64,000 nucleotides of DNA, taken from the NCBI RefSeq assembly GCF_003996985.1, contig NZ_RJJX01000001.1, positions 186,001 to 250,000 of the forward strand, read 5' to 3'. Every line of letters starts with the position of its first letter. Within the stretch, counting starts at the first letter, position 1. The translations under genes were made by a program, and so were the position numbers. Under the pieces are notes generated by a model. It had not been told where the DNA came from. It saw only the letters and a list, made by a program, of their open reading frames with translations, and searched no databases. The stretch comes from Ancylomarina longa (GTDB lineage: Bacteria; Bacteroidota; Bacteroidia; Bacteroidales; Marinifilaceae). Below are positions 37,502-46,624 of this stretch, piece by piece.

Positions 37502-39478
37502 ATGAATAAACCCGAATTGCTTTTACCGGTTGGAAATCCGGAAATGTTTCACGCTGCAATCAAAGGTGGTGCAGATGCTGTTTATCTCGGCTTGCGACAA
37601 TTTAATGCGCGCGGACGAGCCAGCAATTTCACCACTGCGCAGCTGCAAGCACTCCTGAAATTAGCCAAAAAGAATCATATCAAGGTATATCTTACCTTGA
37701 ATACGGTAATTAAAAATGCGGAACTTTCTGATATGCTCGACATGTTGAACCTGATTCAGAAGACAAGTATTAGTGCTATCATTATTCAGGATTGGGGCGT
37801 GTATCATTTGGTAAAAAAACATTTTCCGGATATCACCATCCATGCGAGCACTCAAATGGCTCATCACAACTCATTGGGAGCAATCTATTGTAAACAGAAG
37901 GATTTTGAGCGTGTGGTAATGGCAAGAGAATTAACGCTTGCCGAGGTTCGGGAAATTAAAGAAAAAAGTACGATCGAGTTGGAGATTTTCATGCATGGCG
38001 CACTTTGTTATTCTTTTTCGGGAATGTGCTTATTCAGCAGTTTCATTGGTGGATGTGGAGCTAATCGTGGCTTGTGTACACAACCCTGTCGCAGACTTTA
38101 TGAAACCGGAAACGAAAATCGATATGTATTCAGTTTAAAAGACAATCAGGCAGTGGAAGTCCTTCCTCAACTCATGAAAATGGGAGTGGAATCTATTAAA
38201 ATCGAAGGACGATTAAAACCTGCAGAATTTGTTTATAATGTGGCGAAAGCCTATCGCGAAGTAATTGACAATAACGACCTAAAAACAGCAAAGGAAATTC
38301 TTGCCTATGATATGGGCAGAGAGAAGACAGGTTATTTTCTCGCTGGAAACGTTGATAAGGCAATTACAGAGAATACCAACACAGGTATTTTAATCGGGAT
38401 TGTGGAGAAACGAAACAGAGAAAGCATATTGTTTTCCTCCAGCTATGAGATACAAACCGGAAACCGTATTCGTTTTAAACAACAAAACGGAGAAGCACAG
38501 AAGGCGGTTAAGGTAAAGGCATTCCAAACTCTTGGGAAGGGAATGTATCAAATCGAAGCAGGAAATATTATTGCTCAAAAAGGCGATCAAGTCTATTTGG
38601 CCGGACGCATGCAGGAAAAATTCCCCAATAAATTCAGGGAGGAAGGCAGAGCCTTTCAAGCGAATATGCACAAAGCCGAAAAAGCAAAAATCTTAAATAA
38701 TATCGGATCAAAAAATATCCCCCGAAAGGAACAAATATATGTTCGCATTGATTCACTGGCCTGGCTTCGCAAAGTACAATTGAATGAAATTGACTGTCTG
38801 ATTCTGAATCTCAAAAAATCGGAGTGGAAAGAATTAAAATGGGAAGTTCCTTTTCTTCAGAAGAATGCACACAAAATACACATCGAATTGCCCAAATTTA
38901 TATCCGAGAAGGAGATTCCTTTTTACAAAGACTTATGCAAATTGTCCATGCAAAAGGGATACTCCAACTTCATGATTAGTCACCTTTCCCAAAAGCTTTT
39001 ACTGCCTCCCAAGGCAAGAATATCCTGTAACGAGAATGTATACCTTTTCAACGATGCTGCAATAGCCCATCTTCGAACAGATAAAATAAATCTATACACC
39101 TATCCACAGGAAAATGATTTGGAAAATCTTCTACTGGGAAAAGATCGTTTTGGCATTGTCCCCCTATATTTCTACCCTCAACTATTCTACTCCAGAATGC
39201 CGATTAAGACAGGTAATGATAACGAACTTATCGACGATATGCAAGGCGAGTATGAGAAAGAACTACGCGACGGCATCACCATTATTTACCCAAAACATCC
39301 GGTAAGCTGGGTGCAACAAAAAAACAATTTGTATAAGGAAGGATTCCGAAGGTTTCTGATGGACTTAAGTCATGAAAAGCCATCTTCCAATGCTTTTAAA
39401 CGCCTGATGAAATACTACCAACAATCGAAGCAGGTACAACCATCCACCAGCTTTAACTTAAAGAAAGGTTTGAAATAA
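37502..39478 (+). CDS. Peptidase U32-family protein, RlhA-like (23S rRNA hydroxylation)
   Basis: The 658-residue protein starts NKPELLLPVGNPEMFHAAI and has the U32 signature around residues 150-240: EIFMHGALCYSFSGMCLFSS, then GGCGANRGLCTQPCRR, then SIKIEGRLKPAEF. The clustered Cys residues probably hold an Fe-S cluster, as in U32 proteins. Full length with a C-terminal extension resembles E. coli RlhA (C2501 hydroxylation), so RNA modification is more likely than proteolysis. The exact RNA target is inferred. The gene is monocistronic. Confidence 0.82.
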   Translation: MNKPELLLPVGNPEMFHAAIKGGADAVYLGLRQFNARGRASNFTTAQLQALLKLAKKNHIKVYLTLNTVIKNAELSDMLDMLNLIQKTSISAIIIQDWGVYHLVKKHFPDITIHASTQMAHHNSLGAIYCKQKDFERVVMARELTLAEVREIKEKSTIELEIFMHGALCYSFSGMCLFSSFIGGCGANRGLCTQPCRRLYETGNENRYVFSLKDNQAVEVLPQLMKMGVESIKIEGRLKPAEFVYNVAKAYREVIDNNDLKTAKEILAYDMGREKTGYFLAGNVDKAITENTNTGILIGIVEKRNRESILFSSSYEIQTGNRIRFKQQNGEAQKAVKVKAFQTLGKGMYQIEAGNIIAQKGDQVYLAGRMQEKFPNKFREEGRAFQANMHKAEKAKILNNIGSKNIPRKEQIYVRIDSLAWLRKVQLNEIDCLILNLKKSEWKELKWEVPFLQKNAHKIHIELPKFISEKEIPFYKDLCKLSMQKGYSNFMISHLSQKLLLPPKARISCNENVYLFNDAAIAHLRTDKINLYTYPQENDLENLLLGKDRFGIVPLYFYPQLFYSRMPIKTGNDNELIDDMQGEYEKELRDGITIIYPKHPVSWVQQKNNLYKEGFRRFLMDLSHEKPSSNAFKRLMKYYQQSKQVQPSTSFNLKKGLK

Positions 39479-39661
39479 CAGTAATCTGTTCACAGTAACC
39501 AGATAACAATAAGCACTTCATAAAGTCCGCTACAAATCTAAATAATAAAGATTAACACTATGAGTATGTTTCAAAACTTGCTTATACACAAAGCCAGTCT
39601 TCTTGTTTTTTACTAAATTGGCGGGCAATATTAAAATATTACTAACACTAAAACAAATAAC

Positions 39662-41776
39662 GTGAAAAAAACATTCCTTTACGTTCTTATTGCAGGCATT
39701 GGATTCACTGCTTGTAACTCGAACAAAAGCGAGCAAAAGACGGACAATCCATTTTTTGCTACTTACAACACTCCTTACCAAACTCCCCCTTTTGATTTGA
39801 TTAAATTCAAACATTACGAGCCTGCATTTACAGCAGGAATGAAAGAAGGCAGAGAAGAAATTGAGGCTATTGCCAACAATACAGAAGCTCCTACTTTCGA
39901 GAACACGATCGAAGCAATGGATAAATCAGGACAATTACTTTCCAAAGTAAGCGATGTCTTCTTTAATCTTACCGGATCGGATACCAATGATTCCTTACAG
40001 GCATTATCCAAAAGATTGGCTCCTGAGTTGACAAAATATGAGTCGGATATTAAATTAAACAAAAAGCTATTTGTAAGAATCAAGGCTGTTTATGACCAAA
40101 AAGACAGTTTAAAGCTTAGTGTAGAAGGAAACACTTTATTGGAAAAAACTTACAAGTCATTTATTCGCGGTGGTGCCGGTTTAAATGCAGAGCAAAAAAC
40201 CAAGCTTCGTGAAATTGACGGGAAACTAGCATTACTTACCCTTCAATTCGGTGAGAATTTATTAGCAGATAACAATGCCTTTGAAATGGTAATCGATAAT
40301 GAGGCTGATTTAGCAGGACTTCCTGAATCGGTGAAAGCAGCAGCAGCAGAAACAGCAAAAGAAAAAGGCAAAGAAGGAAAATGGGTTTTTACTTTGAATA
40401 AACCAAGTATGATTCCTTTTCTACAGTATGCCAGCAATCGTGAGCTTCGTAAAAAGATTTACATGGGTTATGTAAGCCGTGGCGATCACAACGATAAAAA
40501 CGATAATAAAAAGGTATTAAACCAAATCGTAAACCTTAGAGCAGAACGCGCTCATTTGTTCGGATTTAAAAACCATGCAGCATATATTCTGGATACAAAC
40601 ATGGCAAAGAATCCTGAAAACGTAATGAATCTGCTGAATAAACTTTGGGTTGCTGCACTTCCAAATGCGAAAAAAGAAGTGAAGGAAATGCAGAAAATCA
40701 TCGACAAAGAAGGTGGCAAATTTAAATTGGCTTCTTACGACTGGTGGTATTATTCAGAAAAAGTAAAGAAAGCAAAATACGATTTAGATGAGTCGGAATT
40801 GCGTCCTTATTTTGAGTTGAACAATGTTAGAAACGGTGCTTTTACTTTAGCCAATAAATTGTATGGTATTAAATTCGTAGAAAGACACGACATCAGTAAA
40901 TACAATAAAAATGTACAAACCTGGGAAGTTCAGGAAGCAGACGGCACTCATATTGGTATTTTCTATTTAGACTATTTTCCAAGAGCTTCAAAAAGAGGTG
41001 GCGCCTGGATGAACAGCTTCCGCAAGCAATCTGGCTGGGGCGAAAAAGATGCGGTTACACCAATCATTTGTAACGTATGTAATTTCACCAAGCCTGTAGG
41101 CGATCAACCAGCTTTATTAAGCGTTGACGAGGTAGAGACTTTATTCCACGAATTCGGTCACGCCCTTCACGGATTTTTCTCAAGATGTAAATACAATACC
41201 TTATCAGGAACTGCTGTTTCCCGCGATTTTGTGGAATTCCCTTCACAGGTAATGGAAAACTGGTGTATGGAACCTGAAATGCTTGCTTTATATGCAAAAC
41301 ATTACAAAACAGGCGAAACTATTCCTTTGGAATTGGTAAAGAAAGTGCAGAATGCCGGTAAATTCAATCAGGGATTTGCAACCGTAGAATATCTTGCGGC
41401 TTCTTTGTTAGATATGAAATACCATACTTTAACTGAACCTAAGGATCTTGATGTAGATAAATTTGAAGCAGACTATTTGAATTCTATTGGTTTGATTCCG
41501 GAAATCTATCCTAGATATCGTTCTACTTATTTTGCTCACATTTTCAGCGGTGGATATTCTGCTGGATATTACGCTTATATCTGGGCAGCAGTTTTAGATT
41601 CAGATACATTTCAGGCATTTAAGGAAACAGGTTTATTCAATAAAGAAACTGCAAAATCCTTTCGTGATAACGTGCTATCTAAAGGAGGTACTGAAGATCC
41701 AATGACATTGTACAAGCGATTCAGAGGAGCAGAACCAAGTATCGATCCTCTTTTGATTAAACGAGGTTTGAAATAA
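39662..41776 (+). CDS. Lipoprotein M3-family metallopeptidase, peptidyl-dipeptidase Dcp type
   Basis: This 704-residue protein starts at GTG and carries an SPII signal with Cys18 (FTAC). The zinc motif HEFGHALHG begins at H496, with the downstream Glu in RDFVEFPSQ, the classical M3 arrangement. The FNQGFATVEYLAASLLD and HIFSGGYSAGYYAYIWA motifs near the C-terminus are typical of Dcp. It should release dipeptides from peptide C-termini in the periplasm. It ends in a strong terminator. Compare the unrelated HEFGH lipoprotein at 19967. Confidence 0.93.
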   Translation: MKKTFLYVLIAGIGFTACNSNKSEQKTDNPFFATYNTPYQTPPFDLIKFKHYEPAFTAGMKEGREEIEAIANNTEAPTFENTIEAMDKSGQLLSKVSDVFFNLTGSDTNDSLQALSKRLAPELTKYESDIKLNKKLFVRIKAVYDQKDSLKLSVEGNTLLEKTYKSFIRGGAGLNAEQKTKLREIDGKLALLTLQFGENLLADNNAFEMVIDNEADLAGLPESVKAAAAETAKEKGKEGKWVFTLNKPSMIPFLQYASNRELRKKIYMGYVSRGDHNDKNDNKKVLNQIVNLRAERAHLFGFKNHAAYILDTNMAKNPENVMNLLNKLWVAALPNAKKEVKEMQKIIDKEGGKFKLASYDWWYYSEKVKKAKYDLDESELRPYFELNNVRNGAFTLANKLYGIKFVERHDISKYNKNVQTWEVQEADGTHIGIFYLDYFPRASKRGGAWMNSFRKQSGWGEKDAVTPIICNVCNFTKPVGDQPALLSVDEVETLFHEFGHALHGFFSRCKYNTLSGTAVSRDFVEFPSQVMENWCMEPEMLALYAKHYKTGETIPLELVKKVQNAGKFNQGFATVEYLAASLLDMKYHTLTEPKDLDVDKFEADYLNSIGLIPEIYPRYRSTYFAHIFSGGYSAGYYAYIWAAVLDSDTFQAFKETGLFNKETAKSFRDNVLSKGGTEDPMTLYKRFRGAEPSIDPLLIKRGLK

Positions 41777-41794
41777 GTAATACAATTAATAAAT

Positions 41795-41829
41795 AAAAAA
41801 TCCGGTTCATCAAATGAACCGGATTTTTT
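41795..41829. terminator. Rho-independent terminator after the M3 peptidase
   Basis: AAATCCGGTTCAT and ATGAACCGGATTT form a perfect 13-bp stem with a 3-nt loop and flanking A and T runs, 19 nt past the stop. Confidence 0.92.
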
Positions 41830-41870
41830 ATTGCTTGTAACATTTAAACAGAACTATAATTCATTTTTGT

Positions 41871-41939
41871 GTCATCCTGAATTTATTTCAGGATCTCAAT
41901 ATCAAATAAGAACAGATTCTGAAACAAGTTCAGAATGAC
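41871..41939. repeat. REP-like imperfect inverted repeat
   Basis: Arms at 41871-41896 and 41914-41939 (26 bp each, about four mismatches) start GTCATCCTGAA and end TTCAGAATGAC, around a 17-nt loop. Elements of this form are common as dispersed intergenic repeats in Bacteroidota. It lies between the M3 peptidase terminator and the convergent TetR gene. Confidence 0.7.
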
Positions 41940-42015
41940 GACTGATTCTTTTTCGGATATCCTCATCCTATTCCTTTCAATTTTAAAAACTAAGCCTTAT
42001 TGCACCGCGAACTGT

Positions 42016-42600
42016 TTACTCTTCATATTCTGCAGCCCGAATATACATATTCAGAACCTTATGCTCCATATCATGCAATGGATATCCTTCGGGTTCCAGC
42101 ACGTAATTCATAGCAATACCATCTAACATCGAAGCCAAAAAACGAGTCTCCATTTTCGGGTTCTCGGCTCCACTATCAGCAAAATAATTAATTAGCAGTT
42201 CCAGTAGCGGACTCACAATTCTCACCAATTCATTTTTATAAAGTGGCACAACACCTGGTTGCAATCTTAGGGAGTAAAATTGTCTTAAAAAGTCAAGATT
42301 TTTCTCTAGAGATTCAAAGTAGTCTTCAATAAAAAAAAGCAATTCCACCTCCATAATCACCCCATCCTGATTGGGATCAATACTATCAAAAAACAAATGG
42401 AAAGCCTCGCCCACGATGGTGTGGAGCAGATCTTCTTTGGTTTCAAAATAACGGAAAAGAGTATCCTCTGGAATTCCTATCTCCTGAGCAATGACAGCTC
42501 CTGTTGTAGTAAAGTAGCCATCTCTCACAAAAATTTCCAAAGCCTTTCTTAAAATCTCTTTTCTCTCCTCCTCGATTGGTATTTTATTTCTAACAGCCAT
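42016..42600 (-). CDS. TetR/AcrR-family transcriptional regulator
   Basis: The 194-residue protein has an N-terminal helix-turn-helix (EILRKALEIFVRDGYFTTTG, then IPEDTLFRYFETKEDLLHTI) and an all-helical ligand-binding remainder. The ligand and target are unknown. It stands alone; the neighbouring sulfur operon ends 367 nt upstream of its start, and no obvious efflux or fatty-acid partner is adjacent. A TACTTTTG -7 candidate lies on the minus strand at 42650-42657, 50 nt before the start. Confidence 0.88.
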   Translation of the reverse strand: MAVRNKIPIEEERKEILRKALEIFVRDGYFTTTGAVIAQEIGIPEDTLFRYFETKEDLLHTIVGEAFHLFFDSIDPNQDGVIMEVELLFFIEDYFESLEKNLDFLRQFYSLRLQPGVVPLYKNELVRIVSPLLELLINYFADSGAENPKMETRFLASMLDGIAMNYVLEPEGYPLHDMEHKVLNMYIRAAEYEE

Positions 42601-42903
42601 AACAGTAGATTGTAAGTTTATCGACCTTGTTTCGATCTAAGTTACAATACAAAAGTAATTGACTCCAAAAAATATTTTTAGTCAGCAAATAACAACCAAG
42701 CGATAAGTGAGAAAATATACGTGATTTTTACGGGGTAGAAATTAATAGATAGGGAAAGAAAAATTGGAAGTTTTTTACTTGTTTACAGGGGCTGCTGCAT
42801 CCATTTCATTGCAGCTTACTAAAAAGTAAAGAAACAAAGTTAAAACTCCTTTAATTTATTTTGAACAGTTTCAATATATCCATAATATATAGACACAAAA
42901 ATA

Positions 42904-42930
42904 AAAGGATGCCCATTTTTAGACATCCTT
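42904..42930 (-). terminator. Terminator of the sulfur operon
   Basis: AAGGATG and CATCCTT pair across a 12-nt loop; on the minus strand a T-rich run follows. It lies 38 nt past the stop of the two-domain rhodanese. I see nothing else in the rest of the gap 42601-42967 except the TetR promoter candidate. Confidence 0.72.
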
Positions 42931-42967
42931 CTCGTTTTAAAATACGAATAGAATAAATACTTTTATC

Positions 42968-43822
42968 CTACTTCACTTTATTCGTTGCAATGCTTTGCCA
43001 TTCCAAATATGCTCCATCATAAACCCTAACTTTTGGATAATTCAATACAGAAGTTAATGCAAGATAAACGATACCGGCTCTAATACTTGTTTCACAAAAA
43101 AGAATGACCTCTTTATCAGGAGTAATACCTTTAGCCTTGAACAACTTTGCCAGTTCATCTTTACTTTTAAGCATTTTTTTTGTGTTAAGCATATGTTTAT
43201 ATTCCAAATTTATCGAGCCAGGAATCTTCCCCTTTCTTATTTTACTCTCTTTTGTTCCATTAAATTCCTCAGGAGAACGAGCATCCACTAATACAAAATG
43301 GGGATTATTTATTACTTTTTTCACATATGCCATATCGGCTATTAAATTAGGATTTGGTTTCGCATGAAAAATAGTTGCTTTTACTTTGGTTGGAATTCGC
43401 GTTACCGGTTTTCTAAGCGCTTTCCATGCACTAATATGTCCATCTAAGATTTTCACATCAGGAGCCCCCAAGTATTTTAAGATCCAATATAAGCGTCCGG
43501 AATATTTACCTGTACCTCCATCATAAAGAACAATTTTATTCGTTTCGCTAATTCCTTTAGAACCTAATATTTTTGCGATTTCATTTACTGGCTTCAAAAC
43601 AGTTTTAACCGGAATATTATTATACAAATCCTTGTGATTTATATTAATAGCTCCTACGATATGCACTTTTTTGTAATCTGCAGGTTTCCTTGCCGAAACC
43701 AGAACCACATTCTTGTCTTTCATTATCTTCAAGTAATCCTTTACGGAGATTACATCAGCTTGAGCCAAACCCATTTGAATGCCCAAAAAACAGATAAGGG
43801 CAAGAAATAAAAGTCTTTTCAT
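42968..43822 (-). CDS. Exported two-domain rhodanese (thiosulfate/mercaptopyruvate sulfurtransferase type)
   Basis: This 284-residue protein has a signal peptide (LLFLALICFLGIQMGLAQA). The N-terminal rhodanese domain is inactive (GGTGKYSG at the active loop, no Cys); the C-terminal domain has active Cys243 in FCETSIRAG. This arrangement is standard for thiosulfate sulfurtransferases. Transfer of sulfane sulfur in the periplasm is likely. It is the last gene of the octaheme-cytochrome operon, 70 nt after the porin. Confidence 0.87.
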   Translation of the reverse strand: MKRLLFLALICFLGIQMGLAQADVISVKDYLKIMKDKNVVLVSARKPADYKKVHIVGAININHKDLYNNIPVKTVLKPVNEIAKILGSKGISETNKIVLYDGGTGKYSGRLYWILKYLGAPDVKILDGHISAWKALRKPVTRIPTKVKATIFHAKPNPNLIADMAYVKKVINNPHFVLVDARSPEEFNGTKESKIRKGKIPGSINLEYKHMLNTKKMLKSKDELAKLFKAKGITPDKEVILFCETSIRAGIVYLALTSVLNYPKVRVYDGAYLEWQSIATNKVK

Positions 43823-43892
43823 AATTTTTTATATTTAATTATTTCAGTATCATTTAAATTAAAACCTAAAATATTCTACATCTTAATTAGTA

Positions 43893-44927
43893 TTAAAATT
43901 TCACAGTAACCTGAAGCATGAAAATATCATTATCAATTTCATGAGCTCTTTCAGCACGATATATATAGTTTGCCTGAATTTTTGTCCAATCATTTATAAA
44001 GTAATTTAAACCATAAGTCGTGCAATATTCCGTATTGTCATCAAGATCTTTATCTGAATCGAAATATTCAAACTTCACAACAGGCTGAAGGTTAGATTGC
44101 GTTCTGTACATTGCCATTAAAAACATACCATCACGCTTCACATCTCCTGTATGCAATTCAAGCTCTTCTCCGCAACCTCCTCCAGTTGTATAAGAACCAA
44201 CATCCTTACCGTACAAATACTCACCTTGTAACATAAATGCACCTTTTTTATACTGAAAATCTGCGCCATAACGAGTTCTTTCATCATCCGAAGCCCCTTC
44301 TACCTTTGATGCTGATTTGCCATACTTATAACTAACACCAATCTTTAAATTTTTATGAGGATTCATTACAATGCGAGCCGCATAATCTTTGTATTTATTA
44401 TTATCGTTTTCAAATAATCCGGTTCCATTAGTTATTGCAACACGATATTGAAATAATGTTGTATCCGCACCACCCAAAATCATAATTCCACGATCACGAT
44501 CTGGTGTAGCTAATTGCATTACCACTTTTGAACGATTAATGGTATGCAGTTTATGGCATGGAGTATTCAATTCCAATGAAATAGGAGACTTAAATGATCC
44601 CACTGATATTTTAGCAAAATCATATCTCGAGTAGGTAACAAAAGCATCCAATAAGTATGGAGTTCCATCATTTTTAGATGGACTTGTTTCCAAAACCATA
44701 TAATAACTAATATCATAAGGAATAATACCCATTACACCAATTCTAGCTCTGTTAAAATCGAACGTATTCGTATCATCGTTTGTATCCATTTGATTGTATT
44801 CAAATCTCGGTTGAAAAAAACCAAACACATTAACACCCTCAGTTGAAGGTTCATCGCATCCCTGAGCATTTACTATGTTGGGAATCAATAATGCCATTGA
44901 AAGCATAAAAACATATATATTTTTCAT
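43893..44927 (-). CDS. Outer-membrane porin, phosphate-selective porin O/P-like
   Basis: The 344-residue protein has a signal peptide (YVFMLSMALLIPNIVNAQ) and a beta-barrel pattern of alternating strands, ending in Phe (VTVKF), as expected for an outer-membrane protein. QPRFEYNQMDTNDD, FNRARIGVMG and VGSFKSPISLE resemble the OprO/OprP (porin_O_P) family. In this operon it may admit an inorganic anion such as thiosulfate, tetrathionate or phosphate; the substrate is inferred from context only. Confidence 0.78.
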   Translation of the reverse strand: MKNIYVFMLSMALLIPNIVNAQGCDEPSTEGVNVFGFFQPRFEYNQMDTNDDTNTFDFNRARIGVMGIIPYDISYYMVLETSPSKNDGTPYLLDAFVTYSRYDFAKISVGSFKSPISLELNTPCHKLHTINRSKVVMQLATPDRDRGIMILGGADTTLFQYRVAITNGTGLFENDNNKYKDYAARIVMNPHKNLKIGVSYKYGKSASKVEGASDDERTRYGADFQYKKGAFMLQGEYLYGKDVGSYTTGGGCGEELELHTGDVKRDGMFLMAMYRTQSNLQPVVKFEYFDSDKDLDDNTEYCTTYGLNYFINDWTKIQANYIYRAERAHEIDNDIFMLQVTVKF

Positions 44928-45036
44928 GTGATCTAATTTTTATGTTGAAGAAACTGCATAACTTCTACTGAAGAAATACAATTCCGATAACTCAGTTAAT
45001 TTATATAGAGAAATACTCTATTATTAGTAATAATGT

Positions 45037-46014
45037 CTAATCTGTACTTAAGGGCAAATCTGTTGTTGGAGTAACAAACTTATGAACCTCTAAGTTTGGA
45101 TAAATCATACTATTAGCACCGAATTTCAAGGATAAAGCATTATACCCAAGGACATTTAAATATGCAGTAACCATAGATGATGTCTGACCAGTCCAACAGT
45201 AGGTTACAACTGTAGCATCCGGATCAATATTTGCAATTTCTCCATTTTCTATACTTAACGGATTAATTCGATGAGCACCGACAATATGCCCATAATGATC
45301 CACATCAGCTTGTGCCCAAAAGTTATTAATAAAATAGTTGGTGGGATTTGTCAAAACATCTGTTGCTGAAACGCCTTTAAACCCACCTGATATCATTGAC
45401 TCAACTCTTTCTTCAAGAATAGCTGGTCCTGTAGTAGAAGTAACTATTAAAGCAGGATATTCGAATGATTGAATGCCTGCAATAGGATCTGTTGTCCAAC
45501 TAACATTACCAATTGCAGCAGCACCATTTACATCTCCCGAATTAGCTTCCCATTTACCTGAAAGGGTTGAATTCCAACCACTCATTCCCCACTTTAATAC
45601 TTTAGCTGTAAGATATCCGCTTAAACGAAGAGCCACAACTGCATGAGCTGCAGTTTGACCAGTATAACATACCACCAAAAGAGGTTTCGTTGTATTTTGA
45701 GCATCGACAAGAATATTTCCTAATGTCGAATTTACTGCACCTTCAATATGTCCATTTGCATAATCCGCAGCAGAGCGAATATCAAGAATATCATAAGTAT
45801 CAATAAAAGTGGCTACATCAGCAGCAGCAGGTGCTGCTACAATCCAACCAGTTAATACATCAGGTAAGTCCATATCATTATCCACTAAATAAGTAGTTAA
45901 GATTTCAAAACTATTATCCCCACCTACAACAACACTATCATCTTTTTTGCACGAAGAAAGAAACAACGTCGGCACGAGAGCCAAAATCAATAAATATTTC
46001 AATAATTTTTTCAT
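45037..46014 (-). CDS. Lipoprotein with two active-type rhodanese domains
   Basis: This 325-residue protein has an SPII signal with Cys22 (LFLSSC). Two rhodanese domains follow. Unusually both have an active-site Cys: VVCYTGQTA in the first and TYCWTGQTS in the second. Classical tandem rhodaneses keep only the second Cys. The protein probably sits on a periplasmic membrane face and handles sulfane sulfur. It lies between the short rhodanese and the porin in the operon. Confidence 0.83.
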   Translation of the reverse strand: MKKLLKYLLILALVPTLFLSSCKKDDSVVVGGDNSFEILTTYLVDNDMDLPDVLTGWIVAAPAAADVATFIDTYDILDIRSAADYANGHIEGAVNSTLGNILVDAQNTTKPLLVVCYTGQTAAHAVVALRLSGYLTAKVLKWGMSGWNSTLSGKWEANSGDVNGAAAIGNVSWTTDPIAGIQSFEYPALIVTSTTGPAILEERVESMISGGFKGVSATDVLTNPTNYFINNFWAQADVDHYGHIVGAHRINPLSIENGEIANIDPDATVVTYCWTGQTSSMVTAYLNVLGYNALSLKFGANSMIYPNLEVHKFVTPTTDLPLSTD

Positions 46015-46094
46015 AACTATTAGGTTTTGAATTAGTATTTAGGTTCTGATTTTAAATTTTCAACATAGGATAAATCCTATTTCTTATTTTGGAA

Positions 46095-46622
46095 TTAACA
46101 ACCACCAACTTCTTCTACTTGCTGATGAGATTCTTCTTCCAAATTCTTCTCCTGCATCAAAGGATAGCTTAGTTCCCATTTTTTAAATCCCCCTTTGATA
46201 TATTTTACATTTTTATATCCCAGCTTTTTAAGTGATTCAGCAGCTAATGCACTTCTGCTGCCCTTTTTACAGCACAAAATAAATTCTTCATCTTTCGCTG
46301 GCAAATACAGTCCTTCATTTTCCCAATACTTATTGTTAGCTATCTTAAATTCTAGTGAACCTCTCGGAATATTGATAGCACTCGGAATATATCCGTAATT
46401 AAATTCAGTTCGCTCCCTCACATCAATCAGGTTAAACATTTCCATAGAATCAATTTTTTGTTTCACCTCTTCCACGCTAATAGCAGCAATATTTGATTGA
46501 GCAGCTTCAACCATTTCTTCAACATTAGCATAATCAGCTTTATTATTACAACTCAGGAACACTTGAGATGTCAGTAAAAACATCAATACGAAAAGTAATT
46601 TTATATTTTTCATAATATACAT
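46095..46622 (-). CDS. Single-domain rhodanese lipoprotein with C-terminal Cys
   Basis: The 175-residue protein has an SPII signal (VFLSC) and one rhodanese domain with active Cys118 in LCCKKGSRSA; Cys117 is adjacent. The last three residues are GGC, so the chain ends in a cysteine, which is odd. A start at Met4 (46613) is equally likely. It is 2 nt after the cytochrome b-PAS gene and 80 nt before the next rhodanese. Confidence 0.83.
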   Translation of the reverse strand: MYIMKNIKLLFVLMFLLTSQVFLSCNNKADYANVEEMVEAAQSNIAAISVEEVKQKIDSMEMFNLIDVRERTEFNYGYIPSAINIPRGSLEFKIANNKYWENEGLYLPAKDEEFILCCKKGSRSALAAESLKKLGYKNVKYIKGGFKKWELSYPLMQEKNLEEESHQQVEEVGGC

Positions 46623-46624
46623 TT

